Below, in pieces: positions 52,154-59,390 of a DNA stretch of 64,000 nt. A program made the position numbers and the translations under genes. Numbering within the stretch: the stretch's first letter is position 1; the number at the start of each line of letters is the position of its first letter. The notes under the pieces were generated by a model that made no database searches, was not told the origin of the DNA, and worked only from the letters and a program-made list of their open reading frames with translations. The stretch comes from Streptomyces sp. NRRL F-6131 (GTDB lineage Bacteria > Actinomycetota > Actinomycetes > Streptomycetales > Streptomycetaceae): positions 1-64,000 of the forward strand of contig JOHN01000025.1 in NCBI GenBank assembly GCA_000719695.1. Reading direction: 5' to 3'.

Positions 52154-52783
52154 TCAGCCGAAGTCGTCGCTGTCCCAGCCGTCGTCGGAGTCGTTCCAGT
52201 CGCCGAAGTCGTCGCCGGCGGCCGGGTCGTCGTGGCCCCCGTCGTGACCGTGGTCCCCGTCGTGCCCGTCGTTGCTGCCGTTGCCGTTGCCGTTGCCGCT
52301 GCCGCTGCCGTCGACGGAGATGTCGGCGCCCCCGCCGCTGCCGCCGTCACCGCTCCCGGAGGAGCCGGCGCCCTGCTGCCGGGCCTGCTGGCGCAGCTCC
52401 TCCTCCTCGGCCTCGGAGAGGATCGAGGGCGGCAGCTGGGCGGCGGTGATCGCGGCGACGCCGGCCACCCCGAGGGCGCCGACCACCACCCCGAGGCGTC
52501 CGCCGAAGGAGCTGCGGTTGAGGGTGACCAGCCCGTCGGCCCAGACGGTCCGGCCGTAGCCGATGTCGCGGCCGTACTCGGCGGTGCCGTCCGCGTACCG
52601 CCGCTTGACCAGGTCGCGGCCGAGCGGTTCGTCGGTGCCGGAGCGGCCGAGGCTGTCGTGCCAGTGGATCTGCCGGTGGGTGCCGCGCCGGCGCCACTCG
52701 CTGCGGCCGTCCTCGTACCGGCGGTGCACTTGGCCGTCCGCCAGCAGTTCGTCGCGGTAGCCGAGGTGGCGTGCGTTGCTCAT
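52154..52783 (-). CDS. membrane protein with YxDG repeats and Gly/Asp-rich tail
   Basis: This 209-residue protein of unknown family has an N-terminal 90 residues with repeated RRYEDGRSEW, KRRYADGTAEYG and VWADGLVTLNR elements, resembling MORN/WG-like hairpin repeats. One membrane helix (LGVVVGALGVAGVAAITAAQ) follows, then a charged stretch and a long Gly/Ser/Asn/His/Asp-rich tail ending in DDFGDWNDSDDGWDSDDFG. The tail could bind metal or be disordered. It is encoded between the topoisomerase-like and asparagine-synthetase-like genes with short gaps. No homologue is recognised. Confidence 0.65.
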   Translation of the reverse strand: MSNARHLGYRDELLADGQVHRRYEDGRSEWRRRGTHRQIHWHDSLGRSGTDEPLGRDLVKRRYADGTAEYGRDIGYGRTVWADGLVTLNRSSFGGRLGVVVGALGVAGVAAITAAQLPPSILSEAEEEELRQQARQQGAGSSGSGDGGSGGGADISVDGSGSGNGNGNGSNDGHDGDHGHDGGHDDPAAGDDFGDWNDSDDGWDSDDFG

Positions 52784-52867
52784 GGGTGCGGGGTCCTCAC
52801 AGACTCGGACGGGTCGGGCGGGGCGGCGGGTCGGGTGCGGCGGCGCGGAGCGGTCCGGCGGCCGGGG

Positions 52868-53716
52868 TCAGTCGGCCGGCCAGCTGAGGAAGCCGCTGCC
52901 GCGCACGGTGCGGACCCGCCGGTGCAGCGGGGTGCGGCGGGGGCCGGCCGTCCCGGCGCCGCGGACCTGGCGGATCACGGTGTGCAGCAGCCGGGCCGGG
53001 GCGACGGCGGCCAGCTCGACGGTCCGCCCGCTGGCCAGCCAGGCCCGCTCCTCGAGCCGCAGCCCGGCGGGCAGCGGCCCCCGCGGACCGTGCGGGCCGC
53101 GCCCCGAGGTCAGGTGCAGGGTGCCCGCGTGCCGGGGGACCAGGCCCATCGAGCGCACCCGGACGCCCGCCGGACCGCCGTCGGCCGGCCCGTACCGGGC
53201 CCGGACCTGCGCGAAGCAGGCGAGCCCCGAGGGGCTGGCGTCGTGCAGCACGTGCACCACGGCGCCGCCGGCCCGCTCCAGCGAAGCCACCAGCCGTGCG
53301 TCGAGGGGCAGTTCGTCGGCCGCGAGGACCGGGCAGGCGGCCTCCAGGTGCAGATCGTTGGCGATCAGCATCGCGGTGATCTCCCGGCTCTGGCAGACCA
53401 GCAGCCGGGGCACCCCGTAGTCGTAGAGGTCGTGCTCCGCGGCGACCGCCGGGCGCGGACCGTCCGGCCGGAGCGCGGGCGGCGGCAGCAGCCCCGGGAA
53501 GTCGTCGCGGCGGGCGGCGAGCGCGGCGGCGAACCGGTCGTACCGCACCGGCGGTGCCAGGGTGTACGGGATCCGGCGCGGCCCGGCGTGCAGCGGCTGG
53601 AGCACCCGGCACAGCTCGTAGTAGAGCTGCCGTTCGGTGTACCGCAGCCCGCCGGGCTCCCCGGCCCGGCCGGCGGCGACGGTCAGTGCGCCGTCCAGGA
53701 GCGGACGCAGCGTCAT
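52868..53716 (-). CDS. topoisomerase VI-A/Spo11-like protein (winged helix plus TOPRIM-like domain)
   Basis: This is a 282-residue protein. Residues 24-38 (LRYTERQLYYELCRV) resemble the catalytic winged helix of topoisomerase VI-A/Spo11, where T-x-R-D-x-Y-Y holds the active Tyr; here Tyr32-Tyr33 are kept and Asp is Gln. A TOPRIM-like domain follows at about 103-185: RLLVCQSREITAMLIANDLH, then VVHVLHDASPSG (158-164 aligned with D-x-D-P-x-G). It ends with the motif GFLSWPAD shared with its two upstream paralogues. It has no zinc or membrane segment. Homology is my pattern-level inference; activity is unknown. Confidence 0.6.
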   Translation of the reverse strand: MTLRPLLDGALTVAAGRAGEPGGLRYTERQLYYELCRVLQPLHAGPRRIPYTLAPPVRYDRFAAALAARRDDFPGLLPPPALRPDGPRPAVAAEHDLYDYGVPRLLVCQSREITAMLIANDLHLEAACPVLAADELPLDARLVASLERAGGAVVHVLHDASPSGLACFAQVRARYGPADGGPAGVRVRSMGLVPRHAGTLHLTSGRGPHGPRGPLPAGLRLEERAWLASGRTVELAAVAPARLLHTVIRQVRGAGTAGPRRTPLHRRVRTVRGSGFLSWPAD

Positions 53717-53745
53717 GCGGTTCCTGCCTTTCGTCGTCCCCGCCG

Positions 53746-54933
53746 TCATGCGGGGCCCTTGCCGGAACCCTTGTCGGGGTCCGGTCCGCCGGGCCGGTCC
53801 CCGCCGGCCCCGGGCTGGTCGTCCGCCGCGGGTTCGGGCCAGGTCAGGAAGCCGACCGCGAGCGCCCGGCGGCGGGTCTCCAAGGGGTTCTCCGGCCGTC
53901 CCGCCGCCGGGGAGCGCACCGGACCGGTCCGGAGGGCGTCCGGGGCCCGGGGCGCCGGCGGCGCGGTGATCCGTTCGGCGGCCCGGTCGGCGACCGCCAT
54001 CAGCCGCTTGGGCGCCAGCGCGGCGAGCGGGGTCCACCAGCCGTCGGCGAACCAGGCCCGCTGGCTGCCGGTCAGCTCCGGGACGGTGCGCTCCAGCCGG
54101 ACCTGGAGGTCCGTGGAGCGGTGCAGGTCGCGCAGCAGCGTGTACTTGGTCTCGTCGACCAGCACGGTGCGCACCGACAGCCCGGCGTCCAGCACCCGCA
54201 GGCCGGGCCGCGCGGCGCGCGCGTCGGCGGCCAGCAGATGGCCCTGCGGGGAGGCGTCGTGCAGCACCACCAGCGGCAGCCCGGCCGGGACGGCGCGCAG
54301 GTCGGGCACGAGGAGCGCCCGGTGGCGCTCGGCCCAGCGGTTGGCGTGCAGGAAGGCGAGGACCGTCCGGTCCGGGCAGAGCAGGACGAAGGCCGGGTCG
54401 GCGGGCGGCGGGCCGGGCCGGACCAGTCCGTCCTCCACGAGCCCCGGCGGGAGGGCGCCGTAGACGGTCCGCCAGCGCTCCAGCACGGTGGTGCGGAACG
54501 CGTCCTCGGTCCAGCGCGAGTGCACCGAGGTGTCCGGCGCGGGCACGTCGGCCAGCCACAGTTGGCGGATCCCGAGACCGATCAGCAGGAGCGCGACCGC
54601 GACGGCCAGGGGGGCCAGGCCGAGGTCGATCAGGGCGATCGACATCAGGAGCGCGATCAGGCCGGGGACGATCAGCCCGGCCGCCTTGCCGCGGTCTCCC
54701 CGGAACCGCTGCGGGGGCCGCCCCCGGTGCTGCAGGGCGAAGGCCAGCTGCCCGGCGGTGACGGTCAGCCTCCCCTCGTCGGAGAGTTTCCCGGTGAGCC
54801 TGCGGATCCGCACGTCGTGCAGGCCGACGCCGTCCAGTTTGGGATCGAGGGCGAAGTCCTTGCGGCAGTAGGAGCAGCGGCGCTTGGTGCGCTGGCGCTG
54901 CAGCAGGTCCTTCGAGCAGTGCGGGCAGATCAT
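53746..54933 (-). CDS. zinc-ribbon membrane protein with TOPRIM-like domain (paralogue 2)
   Basis: This 395-residue protein starts with a zinc ribbon (MICPHCSKDL, then CSYCRKDFALDPKLD) and a short winged-helix-like segment LHDVRIRRLTGKLSDEGRLT. Two membrane helices follow (GLIVPGLIALLMSIALIDLG and APLAVAVALLLIGLGI), then a TOPRIM-like domain with FVLLCPDRTVLAFLHANRW and VVLHDASPQGHLL (about 225). The late motif VGFLTWPEP matches the paralogues. The tail is Gly/Asp/Pro-rich. Its start overlaps the stop of the preceding gene (ATGA). Compared with the 52868 gene, the tandem Tyr is replaced (QLAFAL). Confidence 0.65.
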   Translation of the reverse strand: MICPHCSKDLLQRQRTKRRCSYCRKDFALDPKLDGVGLHDVRIRRLTGKLSDEGRLTVTAGQLAFALQHRGRPPQRFRGDRGKAAGLIVPGLIALLMSIALIDLGLAPLAVAVALLLIGLGIRQLWLADVPAPDTSVHSRWTEDAFRTTVLERWRTVYGALPPGLVEDGLVRPGPPPADPAFVLLCPDRTVLAFLHANRWAERHRALLVPDLRAVPAGLPLVVLHDASPQGHLLAADARAARPGLRVLDAGLSVRTVLVDETKYTLLRDLHRSTDLQVRLERTVPELTGSQRAWFADGWWTPLAALAPKRLMAVADRAAERITAPPAPRAPDALRTGPVRSPAAGRPENPLETRRRALAVGFLTWPEPAADDQPGAGGDRPGGPDPDKGSGKGPA

Positions 54934-56078
54934 CGCGGCACCTCCGGCACCGGCCAGCTCAGGAATCCGATCCCGCCGAGCAGGGCCCGCTCGGCGGCGC
55001 GCTCGGCCGCGGTCAGCAACCGCCGGGGCGGCACGGCCGCGAGCGGGCTCCACAACCCGGCGCCCAACCAGGCGCGCTCCGCCGGGCGCAGCCACGGCAG
55101 CCGGTCCAGCTGCGCCTCCAGCTCCGCGCGCCGCCGGTGCGTGTACAGCTGGACGGCCCGCTCGCCCGCCGCCAGCACGGTGCGGACCGACACCCCGGCG
55201 TCCACCACCGCGACGGCCGGCCGCGCGGCGCGGGCCTCGGCGACCAGCAGGTGCCCCTCCGGCGAGGCGTCGTGCAGCACGATCACGGGCAGGCCCGCGG
55301 GCAGAGCGGCCGGCGTGTCGACGAGCACCGCCCCGTGGCGCGCGCCGAAGGTGTTGGCGTGCAGGAAGGCCGCCACCGCCGGATCCGGGCAGAGCACCGC
55401 GAGCAGCGGCGGACCGTCCGGCAGGGACGGCCGGACGGCGGACGCCCGGACCACGCCCTCGGGGAGGGCGCCGTAGACCTGGGTCCAGCGGGACAGGACC
55501 ACGTCCTCGAACGACCCGGCGCTCCAGCCGGGCAGCTCGGCCACCGGCGCCGTCCAGGCGTCCGCCTGCCGCCACAGCAGCTCGCGCCGCAACTGCCACT
55601 GCCGCTCCGCCAGTTCCCACCGGGCCAGGATCCGTTCGCGCCGCAGCAGGCGGACCGCGTCGCGCGCCATGGCGAGGAGCAGGACGATCCCGAAACCGCC
55701 GGCCAGCACGGCCAGGATGACCGCGGCCGGCAGGTAGGCCAGCAGCAGGTAGGCGACGACCAGCAGTCCGGCGCCCATGCCGAGGCAGAAGACCAGCATG
55801 CCGGTCCCCTCGAACACGGGCTCGGTCGGGCGGCCCGGCGGGACCTCGCGGGCCGTGGCGGGCGGCCGCCCCCGGCCCTGCAGCGACCAGCGGAGCTGTT
55901 CGGTCGTCAGGAGCAGCCGCCCGTCGTCGCCCAGCTTCTCGACGGCGCGGCGGATCCGGACGTCGTGCAGGCCCCGGTCGAGCTTCGGGTCCAGGGCGTA
56001 CGGCCGGCGGCAGCGGGCGCAGGTCCGGCCCGTCCGTTCACGGGCGAGCAACCGGGCGTCGCAGCGCGGACAGATCAT
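54930..56078 (-). CDS. zinc-ribbon membrane protein with TOPRIM-like domain (paralogue 1)
   Basis: This 382-residue protein has the same plan as the next gene. It has a zinc ribbon (MICPRCDARL, CARCRRPYALDPKL), then GLHDVRIRRAVEKLGDDGRL and TTEQLRWSL in the winged-helix position. Two membrane helices follow (MLVFCLGMGAGLLVVAYLLL and AAVILAVLAGGFGIVLLL). The TOPRIM-like part has LLAVLCPDPAVAAFLHANTF and VIVLHDASPEGHLLVAEA (about 268). The C-terminus ends GIGFLSWPVPEVPR. Coupled to neighbours by 4-base overlaps at both ends, it must be made with the cupin protein and paralogue 2. The function is unknown. Confidence 0.65.
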   Translation of the reverse strand: MICPRCDARLLARERTGRTCARCRRPYALDPKLDRGLHDVRIRRAVEKLGDDGRLLLTTEQLRWSLQGRGRPPATAREVPPGRPTEPVFEGTGMLVFCLGMGAGLLVVAYLLLAYLPAAVILAVLAGGFGIVLLLAMARDAVRLLRRERILARWELAERQWQLRRELLWRQADAWTAPVAELPGWSAGSFEDVVLSRWTQVYGALPEGVVRASAVRPSLPDGPPLLAVLCPDPAVAAFLHANTFGARHGAVLVDTPAALPAGLPVIVLHDASPEGHLLVAEARAARPAVAVVDAGVSVRTVLAAGERAVQLYTHRRRAELEAQLDRLPWLRPAERAWLGAGLWSPLAAVPPRRLLTAAERAAERALLGGIGFLSWPVPEVPR

Positions 56079-56746
56079 CGCGGGGACTCCTCCAGCGCCG
56101 CCGCCAGCCTGCGCAGCCCGGCGGCCAGCCGCTCCCGCCGGCCGACCCGGCCGATCCGCTGTCCGTCCTCCACCGCCCGCAGCGCCTCGGCGAGTTCGGT
56201 CTCCGCCCGGCGCTCGGCCTCGGCCGCGGTGATCGCGTAGTCCTCGTGGTCGATGCCGTACCCGGTGTTGGCGGCCAGGATGTTGAGCGGCTCGCGGCCC
56301 CGGTTGGCGAAGGAGTGCGGCATCAGCTCGGGTATCCGTATCAGCAGCCCGGGCGTCAGCGGCACCTCCACCACCCGGCGCCGCTCGGCGTCGTACAGGC
56401 CGCAGGCGGCGTGGCCCAGGCTGAGCACCAGGTGCTCGCCGCCGTGCGCGTGCGGGGTGAAGGCGCTGCGCGGGGCGACGATGCCGAGCTTGTACGTCGC
56501 GTTCGACGGCCGCTCCGGCGAGGTCTTGGCGTCACCGACCAGGTAGTGGGCGAACTGGCCCTCGTCGATGAACCGCAGCAGCTCCTCACCGGCCGGCCCG
56601 TGCGGGGCCTGCGGCCCCAACTCCCGTGCGCCGTCCCGGTCCGCGAGCAGCACCCGGCCGTCCGGCCGCAGCCGGTACAGCTCGGCGCCGGCCGGCAGCC
56701 GCCCGGCGAGCCTTTCGAGTTCCCGCAGCCCCGATCGTACGGACAT
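56075..56746 (-). CDS. cupin domain protein
   Basis: This is a 223-residue protein. The cupin barrel is in the middle: FTPHAHGGEHLVLSLGHAAC carries the His-His-Glu-type metal site, and LIRIPELMPHSFANRGREPL the second cupin motif with His. The N-terminal third includes LYRLRPDGRVLLADRDG. A helical Arg/Glu-rich C-terminus (from about residue 170) may be an interaction segment. It overlaps the next gene by 4 bases. Whether it is an enzyme or a sensor is not visible. Confidence 0.8.
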   Translation of the reverse strand: MSVRSGLRELERLAGRLPAGAELYRLRPDGRVLLADRDGARELGPQAPHGPAGEELLRFIDEGQFAHYLVGDAKTSPERPSNATYKLGIVAPRSAFTPHAHGGEHLVLSLGHAACGLYDAERRRVVEVPLTPGLLIRIPELMPHSFANRGREPLNILAANTGYGIDHEDYAITAAEAERRAETELAEALRAVEDGQRIGRVGRRERLAAGLRRLAAALEESPR

Positions 56747-56885
56747 CGGCCACCCCACCCCCCGCTTGACCCTCGCGCCGTCATCCGCGGTGACGCGGAC
56801 CGCCGCACGGCCGGTTCCCGCCGCCCGGGGCCGACGTTCCGGATCTTACGCACAGGGAGTGACAACGGCCCAGGGCCGGGCGGGG

Positions 56886-57983
56886 TCAGCGTCCGCGGGC
56901 CACCACGAAGTCGGGCAGGGCCAGCAGGAAGGCCCGGGCCCGGGCGGCCTCGGCGGCCTCCTCGTCGTCGGTCGCCGCCGGTTCCGGCGCGTCCGCCAGG
57001 ACGCCCTCGATCTCCCGCTCGGCGGCCGCGACCAGTCCGGCCGCCGCCTCCCGGGCGTGCGCCACGCAGTCGTAGGCCGTCATCCGGTCGAGCAGCCAGG
57101 CGACGTCCTCCGCCGCCCCGGGGCCGCGCTGCGCCCGGGTGAGGCTCAGGTGGCGCACCACGCGGGCGCGTTCGGCGGGGGTGGCGCGCTCCAGCAGCTG
57201 GATGAGCATCAGGGTCCGCTTGCCCTCCCAGAGGTCCCCGGCGATCTCCTTGCCGTACTCCTCGGCCGCCCCGACCAGGTTGAGCACGTCGTCCTGGATC
57301 TGGAAGGCGGCGCCCAGGTACCAGCCGAACCGGTCCAGCCGGGTGGCGTCGGTGCCGGCCCCCTCGGCGACCAGCAGGCCGGAGCGGCACGGGTAGAGGA
57401 AGGTGTACCAGGAGGTCTTCTTCAGGCACATCCGGTAGTAGTCGGCGCTGGTCAGCTCGCAGACGTTGTCCCGGATCCAGGCGATCTCCAGCGCCTGCCC
57501 CTCCAGGGACTGGCGGCACATCAGCTCGGTCTCCTCGAACAGCCGCCAGGCCAGCTCCCCGCCGAGCGCCCGCCGGTTGGCCATCACCCGCCGCAGGCCG
57601 AGCAGGTTGGTCGCGTTGCCGACGTTCAGCGCGACCTCCACGCCGTACCGGGCGGGCAGGGTGGGCGTGCCCCGGCGCAGTTCGCTGCCGTCCTGGATGT
57701 CGTCGTGGACCAGGAAGCCGTTGTGGAACAGCTCCACGGTGACGGCCGGGTTGAGGGCCCGGTCGGGTACGCCGCCGAACGCGGCGCAGGTCACCAGGCA
57801 GAGCGCCGCGCGCAGGCCCTTGCAGGGGCGGGTCGGGTAGTCGGCGGCCAGGTCGTAGAGGTACGGCGGGCTCTGCTCGGGGATGTGGCGCAGGAGTTCG
57901 GCGAGGGTCCGCTCGCGGTAGTGGGCCAGGACGCGCTCGACCAGCGGCGCGCCGACGGCGGGGCGTCCGGCCGTGGTCGTCAC
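56886..57983 (-). CDS. polyprenyl diphosphate synthase
   Basis: This 365-residue all-trans prenyl diphosphate synthase has the first Asp-rich motif in FLVHDDIQDGSELRRG (94-98), GNATNLLG, the second Asp-rich motif in FQIQDDVLNLVG (about 230) and GDLWEGKRTL. The product length is not obvious; aromatic residues before the first motif (ELFHNGF) leave several options. The start is GTG 57983, overlapping the upstream stop (GTGA). In streptomycetes such enzymes supply quinones, terpenes or prenylated products, and some are encapsulin cargo, but no shell gene lies here. It is the second gene of the operon. Confidence 0.9.
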   Translation of the reverse strand: MTTTAGRPAVGAPLVERVLAHYRERTLAELLRHIPEQSPPYLYDLAADYPTRPCKGLRAALCLVTCAAFGGVPDRALNPAVTVELFHNGFLVHDDIQDGSELRRGTPTLPARYGVEVALNVGNATNLLGLRRVMANRRALGGELAWRLFEETELMCRQSLEGQALEIAWIRDNVCELTSADYYRMCLKKTSWYTFLYPCRSGLLVAEGAGTDATRLDRFGWYLGAAFQIQDDVLNLVGAAEEYGKEIAGDLWEGKRTLMLIQLLERATPAERARVVRHLSLTRAQRGPGAAEDVAWLLDRMTAYDCVAHAREAAAGLVAAAEREIEGVLADAPEPAATDDEEAAEAARARAFLLALPDFVVARGR

Positions 57984-58423
57984 CCCTGGGGCCGCCCGTC
58001 CGTTCCGTCGCCGCCGTCGCCGCCCGTGCCGTCGGCGGCCTGCGGCGCGCGCTGCGGCCCGAAGGCGCCCTGCAGGCCGCGGTTGGCCAGGCCGGGGGCG
58101 AGCGAGCCCAGGCTGAGCAGCAGGTCGAGGACGTCGTGGGCGTTGGAGGCGAGCCGCTGGGCCTGGTCGGACACGTCGCCGGTGGTGTTGGCGAGGACCC
58201 GCTCGCTGACGGCGTCGATGAGCTGGTGGGTGTTCTCCGAGACCCTGCGCACCAGTTGGTCGAACTCCTCCTGGTCGACGCGGTGCTCGCCGGTGAGCCG
58301 GGCGGTCGCGGCCTTGGCGTCGGCGAGTCCGGCGGCCAGCTCGCGTTCCAGGACGGCCGCCGCCTCCATGACCGCGCGCGAGCCCTGCTCGCCCAATTCG
58401 CTGAACCGACCGGCGTCGGGCAT
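57980..58423 (-). CDS. helical hypothetical protein, first gene of the nine-gene run
   Basis: This 147-residue, almost entirely alpha-helical protein contains SRAVMEAAAVLERELAAGLA, EEFDQLVRRVSENTHQLIDA and RLASNAHDVLDLLLSLGSLA with heptad-like spacing. A Gly/Ala/Asp-rich tail follows. It looks like a coiled-coil or bundle protein without catalytic motifs. AGGAGG precedes the ATG, and the stop overlaps the polyprenyl synthase start. As the first gene it marks the promoter side of the operon (58424-58817). Confidence 0.7.
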   Translation of the reverse strand: MPDAGRFSELGEQGSRAVMEAAAVLERELAAGLADAKAATARLTGEHRVDQEEFDQLVRRVSENTHQLIDAVSERVLANTTGDVSDQAQRLASNAHDVLDLLLSLGSLAPGLANRGLQGAFGPQRAPQAADGTGGDGGDGTDGRPQG

Positions 58424-58817
58424 GGCTGACCTCCTGGTTCGCACCCCGGACGGGGACCGGGGCGGGTCGGGCCGGCGCGCGGCAGGGCGCCGACTCGATC
58501 GCCGATGGTACACGGGTGTGTGCGGAGCGTGTCCACGGTGCCACGGTGGTGGCGCCGCACGCGTGCGGGTTCCGTCGTGCGCCGGGGTCGCCCCGGCGCA
58601 CGACGCCGCCCGCGCGCCGGGCGGGACGCGGTCCCGCCCCGCGGATCCGCCGACCGGCGCCCGCGGATCCGCACGGAGGACGCCGGGCCGCCCGGCGAGT
58701 CGGGGCCGAACCGGCGCCCGGTCACTGATAGTGATTGCCTCGTCGCGGAGCGATCCGCCGGGGGTGGAGGACGGACAGCGCAGAACACACGGGACACCAC
58801 AGGACTAAGGAGCGGTC
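58424..58817. other. 394-bp divergent intergenic region
   Basis: This lies between the start of the nine-gene minus-strand operon and a plus-strand membrane-protein gene. No additional gene is supported. It contains an operator-like palindrome at 58722-58734. Confidence 0.55.
58722..58734. promoter_or_regulatory. operator-like palindrome TCACT-GAT-AGTGA
   Basis: This perfect 5-3-5 inverted repeat lies in a small AT-richer patch 84 bases before the plus-strand gene and about 300 bases before the minus-strand operon. It resembles TetR-type operator cores; binding is inference. Confidence 0.35.
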
Positions 58818-59390
58818 ATGGGTGGCAGACAGCGTCCGCCGAAGGCGCGGAACGCCCGGCCCCAGGTGCGGCGGCGGAGCGGTCGGCCGGGCGGCCCGCG
58901 GACGGACGGGCCGGCGGTGAACCCCGGACTGGAGATCGCCCGGCTGGAGGGTTACCTCGCCTGGGAGGCGGAGGTCGCGGCGGCCGAACGGGACGCCCGG
59001 GCCTTCGCCGACCGCTTCCCCTGGCTGGCGCCGGACGATCGCGAGGCCCTGGAGCAGGCGTACACCGACGACCGCCTCCGGTACGCCGAGGAGGTCGTCG
59101 ACCGGGCGGTCGGCCGCTGCCGCGCGCTGGCGGCCCGCTACCGCGCCGAGTGCCGTCGGATCTGTGCCCGCTGGGCGGCCGTGTGCCTGTCCGTGGCGTT
59201 CGCCGCGGCGTTGCTGGCCGTCCTCCCGGTCGTGCGTCCGGCTCCGGGCCGCAGTGCCCGGGCCCGGGGCCGGACCGTGCGGGTCGCCGGGATCCGGACC
59301 GGCGGGCGGGATCAGTGGTGGCCGTGGCCGCTGGTGATCTCCTGGTGCTCCTCGGCGGTCGGCTTGGCGATCTGGCTGCCCTCGCCGTAG
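58818..59390 (+). CDS. hypothetical membrane protein, 3' end overlapping QcrB
   Basis: This 190-residue protein is preceded by a very good ribosome site (AAGGAG, 6 bases before the ATG). A basic N-terminus (GGRQRPPKARNARPQVRRRS) is followed by helical charged segments (ARLEGYLAWEAEVAAAERDA, VVDRAVGRCRALAARYRAEC) and one membrane helix (AAVCLSVAFAAALLAVLPVV). The last 26 codons run antisense through the end of the cytochrome b gene, so the C-terminal Trp-rich tail may not be conserved. The family is not recognised. Confidence 0.55.
   Translation: MGGRQRPPKARNARPQVRRRSGRPGGPRTDGPAVNPGLEIARLEGYLAWEAEVAAAERDARAFADRFPWLAPDDREALEQAYTDDRLRYAEEVVDRAVGRCRALAARYRAECRRICARWAAVCLSVAFAAALLAVLPVVRPAPGRSARARGRTVRVAGIRTGGRDQWWPWPLVISWCSSAVGLAIWLPSP

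Noticed and set aside
48919..52350. A single 1143-codon minus-strand frame spanning the aldehyde dehydrogenase and asparagine-synthetase region
   Set aside because: Only its last 456 codons encode a real protein (aldehyde dehydrogenase from 50289 with its own ribosome site). The rest is a shadow of the asparagine-synthetase-like gene.
56886..57983. Polyprenyl synthase as family 2 encapsulin cargo
   Set aside because: No shell protein gene with a cyclic-nucleotide-binding domain lies in the window, and the N-terminus is short rather than a long disordered cargo tail.
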